DNA of 64,000 bases from Actinomycetota bacterium. GTDB lineage: Bacteria; Actinomycetota; Actinomycetes; Nanopelagicales; Nanopelagicaceae. Below the pieces are notes generated by a model, which was not told the origin of the DNA, ran no database searches, and worked only from the letters and a program-made list of their open reading frames with translations. The stretch spans positions 1 through 64,000 of the forward strand of contig VGAE01000006.1 in assembly GCA_016870975.1 (NCBI GenBank), read 5' to 3'. The position numbers and the translations under genes are program-made. Positions within the stretch are counted from its first letter, which is position 1. Each line of letters begins with the position of its first letter. This document shows, piece by piece, positions 22,171-31,199 of the stretch.

Positions 22171-23443
22171 AGAATTTTGGTCGTAGTTTTAACGCAGCAA
22201 AGAGAATATAACTAAGCGCAATTAAAGCTGGCAGAATTGAAGAAACTCCATCGGGCGGCAAGACCAGTGCGGCTATTACAGCTCCGCTAACAATGCCACC
22301 GTTTACCACTACGTCATAAACTGCAAATACTCGGCCGCGATACTGATCAGCGATCTTCGATTGCACTAGCGCATCATTCGTGACTTTAACTCCTTGTCCC
22401 GCCATACCTGCGAAAAAACCAGTTGCAACTAAGAAGAACTCATTCTGGTTAAAGGCAAGGGCTACTGGAAGGATTGCGCTAGCGAAGAGCGAGATTCTTA
22501 TCCAGCGGTGGCGCCCATAGCGAGCAACACCAAATGGCGCCAAGATGGCACCGAGTGTTATGCCGATGCCCGCTACTGTTATGGCGAAGGCGAATCCAGA
22601 AAGTCCGCTCTCAGGATCTACGGGATCATTAAAGGTATTTCGGTTAAGCAAGAGCGCCATCAAAGTTAGCGCAGTTAATCCACTGCGCTGAATTGCAGTT
22701 GCAGATATTCCTAAGAAACAATCCTTTATTTTTCGAAGTAGTTTAAAAGCAGCGACCATCTCCCGATATGCTTCAACAATACTCTCTCTTCTTACCTCAC
22801 TCGGCAGTGGACCCAAACTTGCCTTCTTCAAACGGAGTGCTAATAAGGCGGCGATAAAGAATGCAAAAGATGCAATATTTATTATTAAAGCATCAGCTTG
22901 ATCAGCGCGTAATCGACCATCTAATAAATTTCTAATTCCAATTCCGATCCCGCCGCCAATTACGACAAAGACAGTGCCACCAGTTACCGCTGTTGCATTT
23001 ACCGAAACTAGAGTCGTTCTTCCTTCCGGACCTGTCGTGTCAAGCAAGAGTGGTAGACCAGCAGAGAGTCCCGCCAGAATCAATCGATTTACACCAAATG
23101 CAAGTAGCACAAAGATTGTTAACTCAACTCCAGTTGCGCCACTTTTCACTAAGCCAGAGACAAAGATTAATGTGAGAGCACGAAAGAGATTGGCAAAGAG
23201 AATAATTCGTTGTCTCGAAAAGCGATCCAAGATGGTTCCAACAAGCGGTCCCACAAGCGAATATGGAAGTAAGACCACAGCAAAAGCCGCTGCAGCAGAT
23301 TTAGCATCGGGCTGTCGTTCCGGCGAAAAAAGAACAAATGAGGCGAGCGCTGATTGGAATATTCCATCAGTCATCTGTCCAGTCCAACGAAGCGCGAGTA
23401 ATCTGCGGATCGACGTTACCTTCATCGCTGCTGTGAATCTCAT
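22142..23443 (-). CDS. MFS transporter
   Basis: 12-TM hydrophobic pattern; PYSLVGPLVGTILDRFSRQRI. Confidence 0.85.
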   Translation of the reverse strand: MRFTAAMKVTSIRRLLALRWTGQMTDGIFQSALASFVLFSPERQPDAKSAAAAFAVVLLPYSLVGPLVGTILDRFSRQRIILFANLFRALTLIFVSGLVKSGATGVELTIFVLLAFGVNRLILAGLSAGLPLLLDTTGPEGRTTLVSVNATAVTGGTVFVVIGGGIGIGIRNLLDGRLRADQADALIINIASFAFFIAALLALRLKKASLGPLPSEVRRESIVEAYREMVAAFKLLRKIKDCFLGISATAIQRSGLTALTLMALLLNRNTFNDPVDPESGLSGFAFAITVAGIGITLGAILAPFGVARYGRHRWIRISLFASAILPVALAFNQNEFFLVATGFFAGMAGQGVKVTNDALVQSKIADQYRGRVFAVYDVVVNGGIVSGAVIAALVLPPDGVSSILPALIALSYILFAALKLRPKFFNSDFSTTN

Positions 23444-23487
23444 AAGAAGAAAGCGTAGTTATCTTTGAGGGCTTTATCCTTCTCCTC

Positions 23488-23886
23488 ATGTGGTCCAAAC
23501 GAGCCTATGTCGATTTTGCTCTAAGGAAGCGAGCGACAGTAGCGAGCATCTATCGAGGTTTAAATACGACTTCGGACGCCTGCGATGCGGATCCATATTT
23601 GAGGCGTGCTGCCAAGTTTCACGGCGTAACCACAGAACGAGATTGCCCAATCTGTCATAAAGAGAAAGTCACGGAACTGCAATACGTTTTCGGCGACCAA
23701 CTCGGCCAACACTCAGGGCGGATTAAAAGTGATGATGAATTAAGTGAGATGCAGAGTGAATATGGCGAGTTTCGCGTTTATGTAGTTGAAATTTGCCTAA
23801 ATTGCGGTTGGAACCATTTATCGGCTTCTTATCTTCTCGGTGATGGCGTGGCGCGAAAACCGCCCCGTAAAGTAAAGACTCGGTAA
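23488..23886 (+). CDS. DUF5318-like protein
   Basis: Two CxxC pairs (CPIC, CLNC), LNCGWNHL; upstream of a PBP gene as in Actinobacteria. Confidence 0.75.
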   Translation: MWSKRAYVDFALRKRATVASIYRGLNTTSDACDADPYLRRAAKFHGVTTERDCPICHKEKVTELQYVFGDQLGQHSGRIKSDDELSEMQSEYGEFRVYVVEICLNCGWNHLSASYLLGDGVARKPPRKVKTR

Positions 23887-23895
23887 CCTTCAGAT

Positions 23896-25896
23896 ATGAA
23901 ATGGTTGATAAGGATTGTTGCCTTCTTCGCTATTTCTGGCGTAGCTCTATTTATCTTTGCGTATTTCAATACTGACATCCCAGACCCTAACGAATATGTA
24001 AATTCGCAGGCCACCATCATTCAATATTCAAGTGGTGATGAAATCGGAAGAATCGGCGCCCAGAACCGCACCATTATTCCATTAGCGAAAATTCCGCTTG
24101 ATCTCCGTCATGCTGTATTAGCGGCGGAAGATAAAGGGTTTTATTCGCAAGGCGCCTTTAATCCAATAGCAATTTTGCGCGGCGCAATTAACACCGCGAT
24201 TGGTCGCGGATTACAAGGTGGCTCCACAATCACCCAGCAATATGCAAAGACTGCCTTTTTAACTGCGGATAGAACCATTGAGAGGAAAATTAGGGAATTG
24301 ATAATCGCGATTAAATTAGAGAATCAATTAAGCAAAGATGAGATTTTCGAAAACTATCTGAACTCAATTTACTTCGGTCGCGGTGCGTATGGAGTAGAGA
24401 CTGGATCTCAGGTTTATTTTGGAAAGAGCGTTGATCAATTAACGATTCCTCAAGCAGCGGTACTTGCCTCAATTCTCCGCTCGCCTGGCTATTACGACCC
24501 AGATTTTCGCGAGGGAAATCGTGAGCGTTTAAAGGCTCGTTATAAGTACACGCTAACAAATATGGTGGATGAGGGTTGGCTAACTAAAGAAGATGAAGCA
24601 AAATTCATCGAGAAACTTCCCGATATTCGTCCACGCATCTCAACTGGACAGTTCGCCGGAAATAAGGGGCATTTAATCGAAGCAGTTCGCAAAGAGTTAA
24701 ACAATCTTGGTTTCCCAGACGAAGAGTTAATGGTTGGTGGACTTGTTATTAGAACAACTTTAGAGAAAGAGGCACAGACCGCAGCCGAGACCGCCGTTTT
24801 TCGCCAAGCGCCTAAAGATGCTCCCTCAGATCTTCACCTCGGACTGGTCTCAATTAGACCAGGCACCGGTGAAATTGTCGCAATGTTTGGCGGAAAAGAT
24901 TATTTAGAACGCCAACTAAATGATGCAACGCAAGCGATTACACAAGCCGGTTCGACCTTTAAACCATTCGCCTTAATCGCAGCTTTAGAGCAAGGTATCT
25001 CGCTGCAAACTATCTGGAACGGTGATGGACCGAAGATTTTTGATGATTTCATTGGTAGGCCATACGAGGTATCAAATTATGGAAATAAGTCATTTGGCGA
25101 TGTAACTCTTCTAGCGGCAAGCGCTAGCTCAATAAATACGGTTTATGTTCCACTAGGAATAAAAATAGGAGTAGAGAAAGTAATTGATGCTGCTCGCCGT
25201 GCTGGAATTCCAGAGAGTGTTGTTATGTTTCCTTCACCATCTGTAGTTCTCGGCGTCTCAAGCCCACGAGTCATTGATGTCGCCAACTCATTTGCAACCT
25301 TTGCGGCAAATGGCGTGAGAGCTAAACCAATTTTGATAAAAGAAGTTCTCGGGTCCAATAAAGGCCTGCTTTATCAATCACGAATTGAGACTGAACAAGT
25401 TTTTGATGAATCGATAATGGCGGATTTAAATTATGCGCTAGGTGAGGTCGTTCGCGCCGGTACTGCGACATCTGCGCTACGAGGCTTCGGCAGACCAGCG
25501 GCGGGCAAAACCGGAACTTCACAACAGAATGCTTCTGCCTGGTTCACTGGGTACACCCCACAACTTGCAACATCTATTGCATTCTTCCGCGACGATGCCA
25601 CCCAATCGCTAAATGGAATCGGTGGATTGACTTCGGTAACAGGTGGCAGTTTTCCAGCGCGAATTTGGAACGCATATATGAAAGTTGCGCTCCGCGGTCA
25701 ACCTAAATTGGATTTTGCAACACCAACCTTTATTGGGGGAACAGAATCACTACCAATTCCAGATCCGATTCCAACTATCGCGCCATTAGATGCAGCGAAG
25801 TGGTGTGTAACTGCTGATTTAGAAGGGGCGATGAAGGACCTCAAGAAGTTCTGTAAGAAAGCCTTAAAGAAGTACCCCGAGGCTGCGCTCCCTTAA
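23896..25896 (+). CDS. Class A penicillin-binding protein (transglycosylase/transpeptidase)
   Basis: AEDKGFYSQGAFNP, GGSTITQQYAKTAFL, transpeptidase STFK, AGKTGTSQQN; no PASTA domain. Confidence 0.94.
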   Translation: MKWLIRIVAFFAISGVALFIFAYFNTDIPDPNEYVNSQATIIQYSSGDEIGRIGAQNRTIIPLAKIPLDLRHAVLAAEDKGFYSQGAFNPIAILRGAINTAIGRGLQGGSTITQQYAKTAFLTADRTIERKIRELIIAIKLENQLSKDEIFENYLNSIYFGRGAYGVETGSQVYFGKSVDQLTIPQAAVLASILRSPGYYDPDFREGNRERLKARYKYTLTNMVDEGWLTKEDEAKFIEKLPDIRPRISTGQFAGNKGHLIEAVRKELNNLGFPDEELMVGGLVIRTTLEKEAQTAAETAVFRQAPKDAPSDLHLGLVSIRPGTGEIVAMFGGKDYLERQLNDATQAITQAGSTFKPFALIAALEQGISLQTIWNGDGPKIFDDFIGRPYEVSNYGNKSFGDVTLLAASASSINTVYVPLGIKIGVEKVIDAARRAGIPESVVMFPSPSVVLGVSSPRVIDVANSFATFAANGVRAKPILIKEVLGSNKGLLYQSRIETEQVFDESIMADLNYALGEVVRAGTATSALRGFGRPAAGKTGTSQQNASAWFTGYTPQLATSIAFFRDDATQSLNGIGGLTSVTGGSFPARIWNAYMKVALRGQPKLDFATPTFIGGTESLPIPDPIPTIAPLDAAKWCVTADLEGAMKDLKKFCKKALKKYPEAALP

Positions 25897-25984
25897 TCCA
25901 CAATCTTTCCGCTCAAATTTCACCTTTGTCATCGGGCGGGGATACTCTTTACCACCTTCGAGGCTAGTCCTTGAAGAAGCAGCA

Positions 25985-26030
25985 ACCCTCCTGTCGCGGA
26001 AATGCCGTGACCGATTAGTCCAGAGGAGGT
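25985..26030 (+). promoter_or_regulatory. Candidate structured rpsF leader (S6:S18-type autoregulatory element)
   Basis: CCTCCT (25987-25992) can pair with the SD AGGAGG (26024-26029), enclosing hairpin GTCGCGG-aaatg-CCGTGAC (25993-26011) and a following CCG. Confidence 0.5.
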
Positions 26031-26041
26031 GGGGTTAACGC

Positions 26042-26326
26042 ATGCGTCGCTATGAATTAATGGTGATTCTAGATCCAGATCTAGAAGAGCGAACAGTTGC
26101 ACCAAGTCTTGAGACATACCTCAAGATCATCAAGGAATCAGGTGGTCGTGTCGACAAGCTCGACATCTGGGGTCGTCGCCGAATGGCATTTGAAATCGCG
26201 AAGAAGAGCGAGGGAATATATGCCGTCGTTGATATGCACTGTGAACCAGCCGCAGTTAAAGAATTAGACCGCCAACTTAATTTGAACGAAGCAGTTCTTC
26301 GTACAAAAGTTGTCCGTCCCGAATAG
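26042..26326 (+). CDS. rpsF: 30S ribosomal protein S6
   Basis: [18 protein letters not shown]; rpsF-ssb-rpsR-rplI cluster. Confidence 0.97.
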   Translation: MRRYELMVILDPDLEERTVAPSLETYLKIIKESGGRVDKLDIWGRRRMAFEIAKKSEGIYAVVDMHCEPAAVKELDRQLNLNEAVLRTKVVRPE

Positions 26327-26355
26327 AACCGACACTTAAGTAGAGAGATAGAGAT

Positions 26356-26841
26356 ATGGCAGCGGGCGATACACAGATAACTTTGATCGGAAATCTAACT
26401 AGCGATCCTGAATTGCGCTTCACACCTTCCGGTGCAGCAGTCGCAAAATTCACGGTCGCCTCAACTCCTCGTTATATGGACCGCCAGACTAATGAATGGA
26501 AAGACGGGGATACCCTCTTCCTTAATTGCCAGATCTGGCGCCAAGCCGCAGAAAATGTTGCCGAAACACTCACCCGCGGTATGCGAGTAATTGTCTCCGG
26601 AAAATTGAAGCAGCGCTCTTACGAGACGAAAGAGGGTGAGAAGCGAACTGTCTACGAAGTTGAAGTAGATGAAGTTGGCCCATCACTCCGTAACGCAACC
26701 GCAAAGATAACTAAGACCACCCGCCAAGGTGGCGCTGGTGGCTTTAGCGCACCAACTGAACCATCAGATGATTGGTCCTCGACCACAAGCGTCGGCGGCG
26801 GATGGACATCCACCACTGCTGACGAACAACCACCCTTCTAA
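26356..26841 (+). CDS. ssb: Single-stranded DNA-binding protein
   Basis: [29 protein letters not shown]; acidic tail DEQPPF. Confidence 0.97.
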   Translation: MAAGDTQITLIGNLTSDPELRFTPSGAAVAKFTVASTPRYMDRQTNEWKDGDTLFLNCQIWRQAAENVAETLTRGMRVIVSGKLKQRSYETKEGEKRTVYEVEVDEVGPSLRNATAKITKTTRQGGAGGFSAPTEPSDDWSSTTSVGGGWTSTTADEQPPF

Positions 26842-26880
26842 AGTCCATTCCGCGAAAGCGGGCTCGAAAGGAGCACCACA

Positions 26881-27159
26881 ATGGGAGCACGTTCCAACCG
26901 AACGCTGAAGCAGAAACCAAAAATTTCGCAGGCAGCGTTAAAGAAGATTAAGAAGAGGCCTTGTGCATTCTGTCGCGACAAGGTCACATATATTGATTAC
27001 AAAGATGTAGCGACGTTACGTAAATACATCACCGATCGCGGCAAGATCCGCGCTCGACGTATTACCGGCGCCTGCACTCAACACCAACGCCAGGTAACTG
27101 CCGCGATTAAAAATAGTCGTGAAGTTGCACTTCTTCCATACACCTCGACGGCGCGATAA
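26881..27159 (+). CDS. rpsR: 30S ribosomal protein S18
   Basis: [45 protein letters not shown]. Confidence 0.97.
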   Translation: MGARSNRTLKQKPKISQAALKKIKKRPCAFCRDKVTYIDYKDVATLRKYITDRGKIRARRITGACTQHQRQVTAAIKNSREVALLPYTSTAR

Positions 27160-27168
27160 GGAGCACTC

Positions 27169-27612
27169 ATGAAGCTAATTCTTACTCGCGAAGTAACCGG
27201 ACTTGGTAAAGCTGGTGATGTGGTATCCGTCAAAGATGGCTACGCACGTAATTTTCTTATTCCACGCGGCTCTGCGATTCTTTGGAGCGATGGCGGCGAG
27301 AAACAGATTGCTGGTATCCGTCGCGCCCGCCAGGCTCGCGAGATCCGCGATAAGGACCATGCAAATGAAATCAAGGCAAAGCTTGAGAGAGCTCTCCTTG
27401 AAATAAAGGTTAAAGTCGGTTCAACTGGACGACTTTTTGGTTCAGTAACCGAGAAAGATGTTGCTCAGGTAATTAAGAATGAGACCGGAGTCGATATCGA
27501 TCGTCATAAGATTAAATTGATGAAGCATGTAAAGAATCTCGGGAAACATACTGCCAAGGTTTCGCTTATTACTGGCGTATCTGCAAACATCACTGTAAAC
27601 GTAGTTGAGTAA
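27169..27612 (+). CDS. rplI: 50S ribosomal protein L9
   Basis: MKLILTREVTGLGKAGDVVSVKDGYARNFLIPRG. Confidence 0.97.
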   Translation: MKLILTREVTGLGKAGDVVSVKDGYARNFLIPRGSAILWSDGGEKQIAGIRRARQAREIRDKDHANEIKAKLERALLEIKVKVGSTGRLFGSVTEKDVAQVIKNETGVDIDRHKIKLMKHVKNLGKHTAKVSLITGVSANITVNVVE

Positions 27613-27616
27613 TTTC

Positions 27617-27643
27617 TAGGCCCGCCATTTCTCGGTGGGCCTA
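27617..27643 (+). terminator. Hairpin terminator after rplI
   Basis: TAGGCCCGCC-ATTTCTC-GGTGGGCCTA (10-bp stem, one G-U), followed by a second small hairpin (ATCTCAA/TTGAGAT) and an A/T-rich tract. Confidence 0.7.
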
Positions 27644-27855
27644 TCTCAATCTTTGAGATTCCGAAAAATATTTTTATTCACAGGGTTAATACCTACCTGA
27701 CCTGCGTATTTCCGAGTTAATAGCAATCTTGCCCACAACCCCTCCACAACTTCTACACAGCCACACCCACAGCTAAATCCCCTTAATCCACAACCACTCC
27801 ACACGTAGGAAAGTGGAAGTTAGGCGCTGTCAGTGGTCGCCTAGAAGATACGCAC

Positions 27856-29253
27856 ATGAGTTTGGCGGAACTCCCTAATTACGACGATCGTCGTTCTGCC
27901 ATACCCGAATTTGATCGAACGCCACCACAAGATCTTGTCGCCGAACAATCCGTCCTCGGCGGCATGCTCTTATCTAAAGATGCGATCGGTGAAGTTGTAG
28001 AAATCCTCCGCCAACGTGATTTCTATCGACCTGCACATGAACTTATCTTTGATGTGGTTATCAATCTATATGGAAGAGGTGAACCAGCCGATGCGGTAAC
28101 CGTCGCTGCTGAATTAACTAAGCGCGGTGAAATTGCGAAGGCTGGTGGCGCCCCATATCTCCATACTCTTATCTCTGCCGTTCCCACAGCAGCAAATGCG
28201 AGCTACTACGCAAAGATTGTTAGAGAGCGCGCTATCGCTAGAAGATTGGTGGAAGCTGGCACAAAGATTGTCCAACTTGGATATGCCGCCGAAGGTGAGA
28301 TTGATGATGTTGTAGATCTCGCTGAACAAGAGGTTTACCAAGTAACAGAACGTCGCGCCGGTGAAGATTTTGTCCAATTAAATACATTAATTCCCGCCGC
28401 TCTAGACCAGATTGAAAAGATGCAATCTGGTGAACTTGCCGAAGGTGTAAAGACTGGTTTTAAAGATCTAGATAGCCTTACAAATGGATTACATCCTGGA
28501 AATATGATTGTTATCGCGGCTCGTCCCGCAGTAGGAAAATCAACTCTCGGTCTCGATATCGCCCGTAGCGTTGCTATTCACAATGGTGATTGCTCTGTCA
28601 TCTTCTCTCTTGAAATGAGCCGCTCTGAAATTACGATGCGTATGCTCTCGGCCGAAGCGCGTGTTTCATTAAACAATATCCGCTCCGGAACGCTGAGCGA
28701 TGATGAGTGGGCACGGCTGGCAAGGCGTATGGGTGAAATTAACGATGCCCCACTATTTATCGATGATTCACCGAATCTTTCGATAATGGAGATTCGCGCT
28801 AAGGCCCGCCGATTAAAGCAGCGCCACGATTTGAAGTTAGTGGTTATCGATTACCTCCAACTGATGTCCTCTGGAAAGAAAGTCGAAAACCGCCAACAGG
28901 AAGTCTCTGAATTCTCCCGCCAACTTAAACTTTTGGCTAAAGAATTAAATGTTCCGGTAATCGCTATCTCCCAGCTAAATCGTTCACCCGAACAACGCTC
29001 TGATAAGAAACCGTTGCTCTCTGATCTACGTGAATCTGGTTCGATCGAGCAAGATGCCGACGTAGTAGTTCTACTCCACCGCGATGATCTCTATGACCCC
29101 CAGAATCGATCTGGCGAAGCCGATCTGATTGTGGCTAAGCATCGAAATGGACCGACCAAGACTGTGACAGTTGCTTCACTGCTCCACTTCGCTAAGTTTG
29201 CAGATATGGCTCCGAAATATGTAGCAGAAGAGAAGATTGTTAAAGATAATTAA
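27856..29253 (+). CDS. dnaB: Replicative DNA helicase
   Basis: PQDLVAEQSVLGGMLL, ARPAVGKSTLGLDIAR, VIDYLQLMSS; no intein seen. Confidence 0.97.
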   Translation: MSLAELPNYDDRRSAIPEFDRTPPQDLVAEQSVLGGMLLSKDAIGEVVEILRQRDFYRPAHELIFDVVINLYGRGEPADAVTVAAELTKRGEIAKAGGAPYLHTLISAVPTAANASYYAKIVRERAIARRLVEAGTKIVQLGYAAEGEIDDVVDLAEQEVYQVTERRAGEDFVQLNTLIPAALDQIEKMQSGELAEGVKTGFKDLDSLTNGLHPGNMIVIAARPAVGKSTLGLDIARSVAIHNGDCSVIFSLEMSRSEITMRMLSAEARVSLNNIRSGTLSDDEWARLARRMGEINDAPLFIDDSPNLSIMEIRAKARRLKQRHDLKLVVIDYLQLMSSGKKVENRQQEVSEFSRQLKLLAKELNVPVIAISQLNRSPEQRSDKKPLLSDLRESGSIEQDADVVVLLHRDDLYDPQNRSGEADLIVAKHRNGPTKTVTVASLLHFAKFADMAPKYVAEEKIVKDN

Positions 29254-29289
29254 TAACAGATTTGCTTCACATAACGATAGAATAGAAAT

Positions 29290-30258
29290 GTGTCGAATCT
29301 CCAACTTGTGCTAGAGAATTTTACCTCAGTCTCAGTTCTAGTCTTTGCCCTTGGGTTCATTGCTGCGAGATTTAAGAGCGATATAAGAATTCCAGAACCG
29401 GTTTACCAAATAATTTCAGTTTATTTACTCTTTGGTATCGGGCTTAAGGGTGGAGTAGCGCTGAGAAATTCCAGCGCAAGTGGTTTGGCCCAACCACTGC
29501 TCGCAACTATTCTTCTCGGAACTCTCATTCCAATTCTGGCCTTCATCGCGCTAAAGCTAATAAAGAATCTAAACGAGATTGATCGCGGCGCAATTTCGGC
29601 TCACTACGGATCTACATCATTAGTTACCTTCACTGCTGCCCTTGTCTTTCTAGAAAATGCTCAAGTTAGCTATGAAGGTTTTGCGACTGCACTGTTAACG
29701 GTTATGGAAGTTCCGGGAATCATCGTAGGAATCTTCCTGGCGACACGACATCTGAATCGAAAAGTCTCATGGAGTGAATCATTACGAGAAGCGATTTTGG
29801 GAAAGACTGTCGTATTATTAGTTGGCGGTCTAATAATTGGAGCAATCTCTGGTGATGCTGGATATGAAAAAGTTGCCCCATTCTTTGTAAATATCCTTCC
29901 TGGTATTTTGGCGCTCTTCTTAATGCATCTCGGTTTTCTCGCTGGAGCAAAGGCCCATGCAATTAAAGAAGTTGGCCCCAGTTTAGCTATCTTTGCAATT
30001 GCCTTTCCGATATTTGTAGGAACTCTTGGTGTTATCGGAGGCGCGCTATCGGGATTATCCGTTGGCGGCGCAACGATTCTCGGGGTTCTCTGCGCTAGCG
30101 CTTCTTATATTGCCGCTCCTGCCGCGGTTCAGATTGCGATTCCCGAGGCAAATCCTTCACTTTCAATTACTTCGAGCCTGGCAATTACCTTCCCATTTAA
30201 TTTATTGATTGGAATTCCGCTAATGAAAGCGCTGGCGCTGGTTTTTGTAGGCGCTTAA
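29290..30258 (+). CDS. Sodium-dependent bicarbonate transporter SbtA family
   Basis: Family-like sequence (PEPVYQIISVYLLFGIGLKGGVAL, ISAHYGSTSLVTF, PGIIVGIFLA, GASYIAAPAAVQIAIPEANP-type motif); GTG start. Confidence 0.85.
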   Translation: MSNLQLVLENFTSVSVLVFALGFIAARFKSDIRIPEPVYQIISVYLLFGIGLKGGVALRNSSASGLAQPLLATILLGTLIPILAFIALKLIKNLNEIDRGAISAHYGSTSLVTFTAALVFLENAQVSYEGFATALLTVMEVPGIIVGIFLATRHLNRKVSWSESLREAILGKTVVLLVGGLIIGAISGDAGYEKVAPFFVNILPGILALFLMHLGFLAGAKAHAIKEVGPSLAIFAIAFPIFVGTLGVIGGALSGLSVGGATILGVLCASASYIAAPAAVQIAIPEANPSLSITSSLAITFPFNLLIGIPLMKALALVFVGA

Positions 30259-31181
30259 ATCTTTACCGTATGTTGACGAGCGCGATCAGCGATCGCGATG
30301 CCCACGATAACCACTAAACAGCCAAGTAATTGAATTGCGGTGAGGCTCTCACTTAACCACCACCAGGCAATCATTCCCGCGAGAACTGGCTCCATCATGC
30401 CAAAGATGCTGGCTGTTGAGGCGCTCAAGATTTTTAATCCTGCAAGAGTCAAAAGGTATGGAGCAATGGTTCCCATAACAATTATCCATAGCACTAAAAC
30501 CCATGCTGGTAGCGAGTTATTCGAAAATACACCGAGCAGATTCAAATCTTTCTCAAGTGCATCTACTGGGTACTCCCAGATCGGAAAAATAAAAAGCAGG
30601 CCGAAAGAGCAGACACCAAATCCCCACACTGCAATTGCACCCGTAGTTTTTGTCTGACTTAAATGGTCGCCAATCAAAAAGTAGCCGGCCAAGGTAATTG
30701 CACTGAAAACTGCGGCGATAAAGCCGATTCTGTCGAGCGTTAAACCATTCCAAATCTGGGTGATTAGAAGTAGTCCTGAGAAAGCAAGAAAAATTGCGCT
30801 CCAGAGCCCACTCGGAACGTGTTTTTGAAGAACAAACCTAAGAAACAGGAGAATCCAAATCGGCGCGGTAAATTCAATCAAGAGCGCTACTCCAACATAC
30901 ATCCGCTCTATTGCTACAAAGTAAAGAGCTTGTACTAAAGCAACACCGATAATTCCGAATAATAGAAGCCAAGGCAGCTCTTTCTTGGTGGGCTTAAGCT
31001 CGCTTCTTCGGAAAATGATAAAGAAAGTAAAGAGGATTAAGAAAGCTCCCGTAGTCCTTGCTTGTGTAAGCCGCCAGGCCGAAATTTCATCGAGAAGAAC
31101 AATCTTGGAGACGATACCGCTAGATGAAAAAAATAACGCTCCCAGCAAACAATAGATTTCTCCACGAAATTTCTGAAGCAC
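30255..31181 (-). CDS. EamA/DMT family transporter
   Basis: 10-TM DMT pattern (GALFFSSSGIVSKI; ASTASIFGMMEPVLAGMIAWWWLSE). Confidence 0.88.
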   Translation of the reverse strand: MLQKFRGEIYCLLGALFFSSSGIVSKIVLLDEISAWRLTQARTTGAFLILFTFFIIFRRSELKPTKKELPWLLLFGIIGVALVQALYFVAIERMYVGVALLIEFTAPIWILLFLRFVLQKHVPSGLWSAIFLAFSGLLLITQIWNGLTLDRIGFIAAVFSAITLAGYFLIGDHLSQTKTTGAIAVWGFGVCSFGLLFIFPIWEYPVDALEKDLNLLGVFSNNSLPAWVLVLWIIVMGTIAPYLLTLAGLKILSASTASIFGMMEPVLAGMIAWWWLSESLTAIQLLGCLVVIVGIAIADRARQHTVKI

Positions 31182-31199
31182 CTGCGAACCCTATATCAA

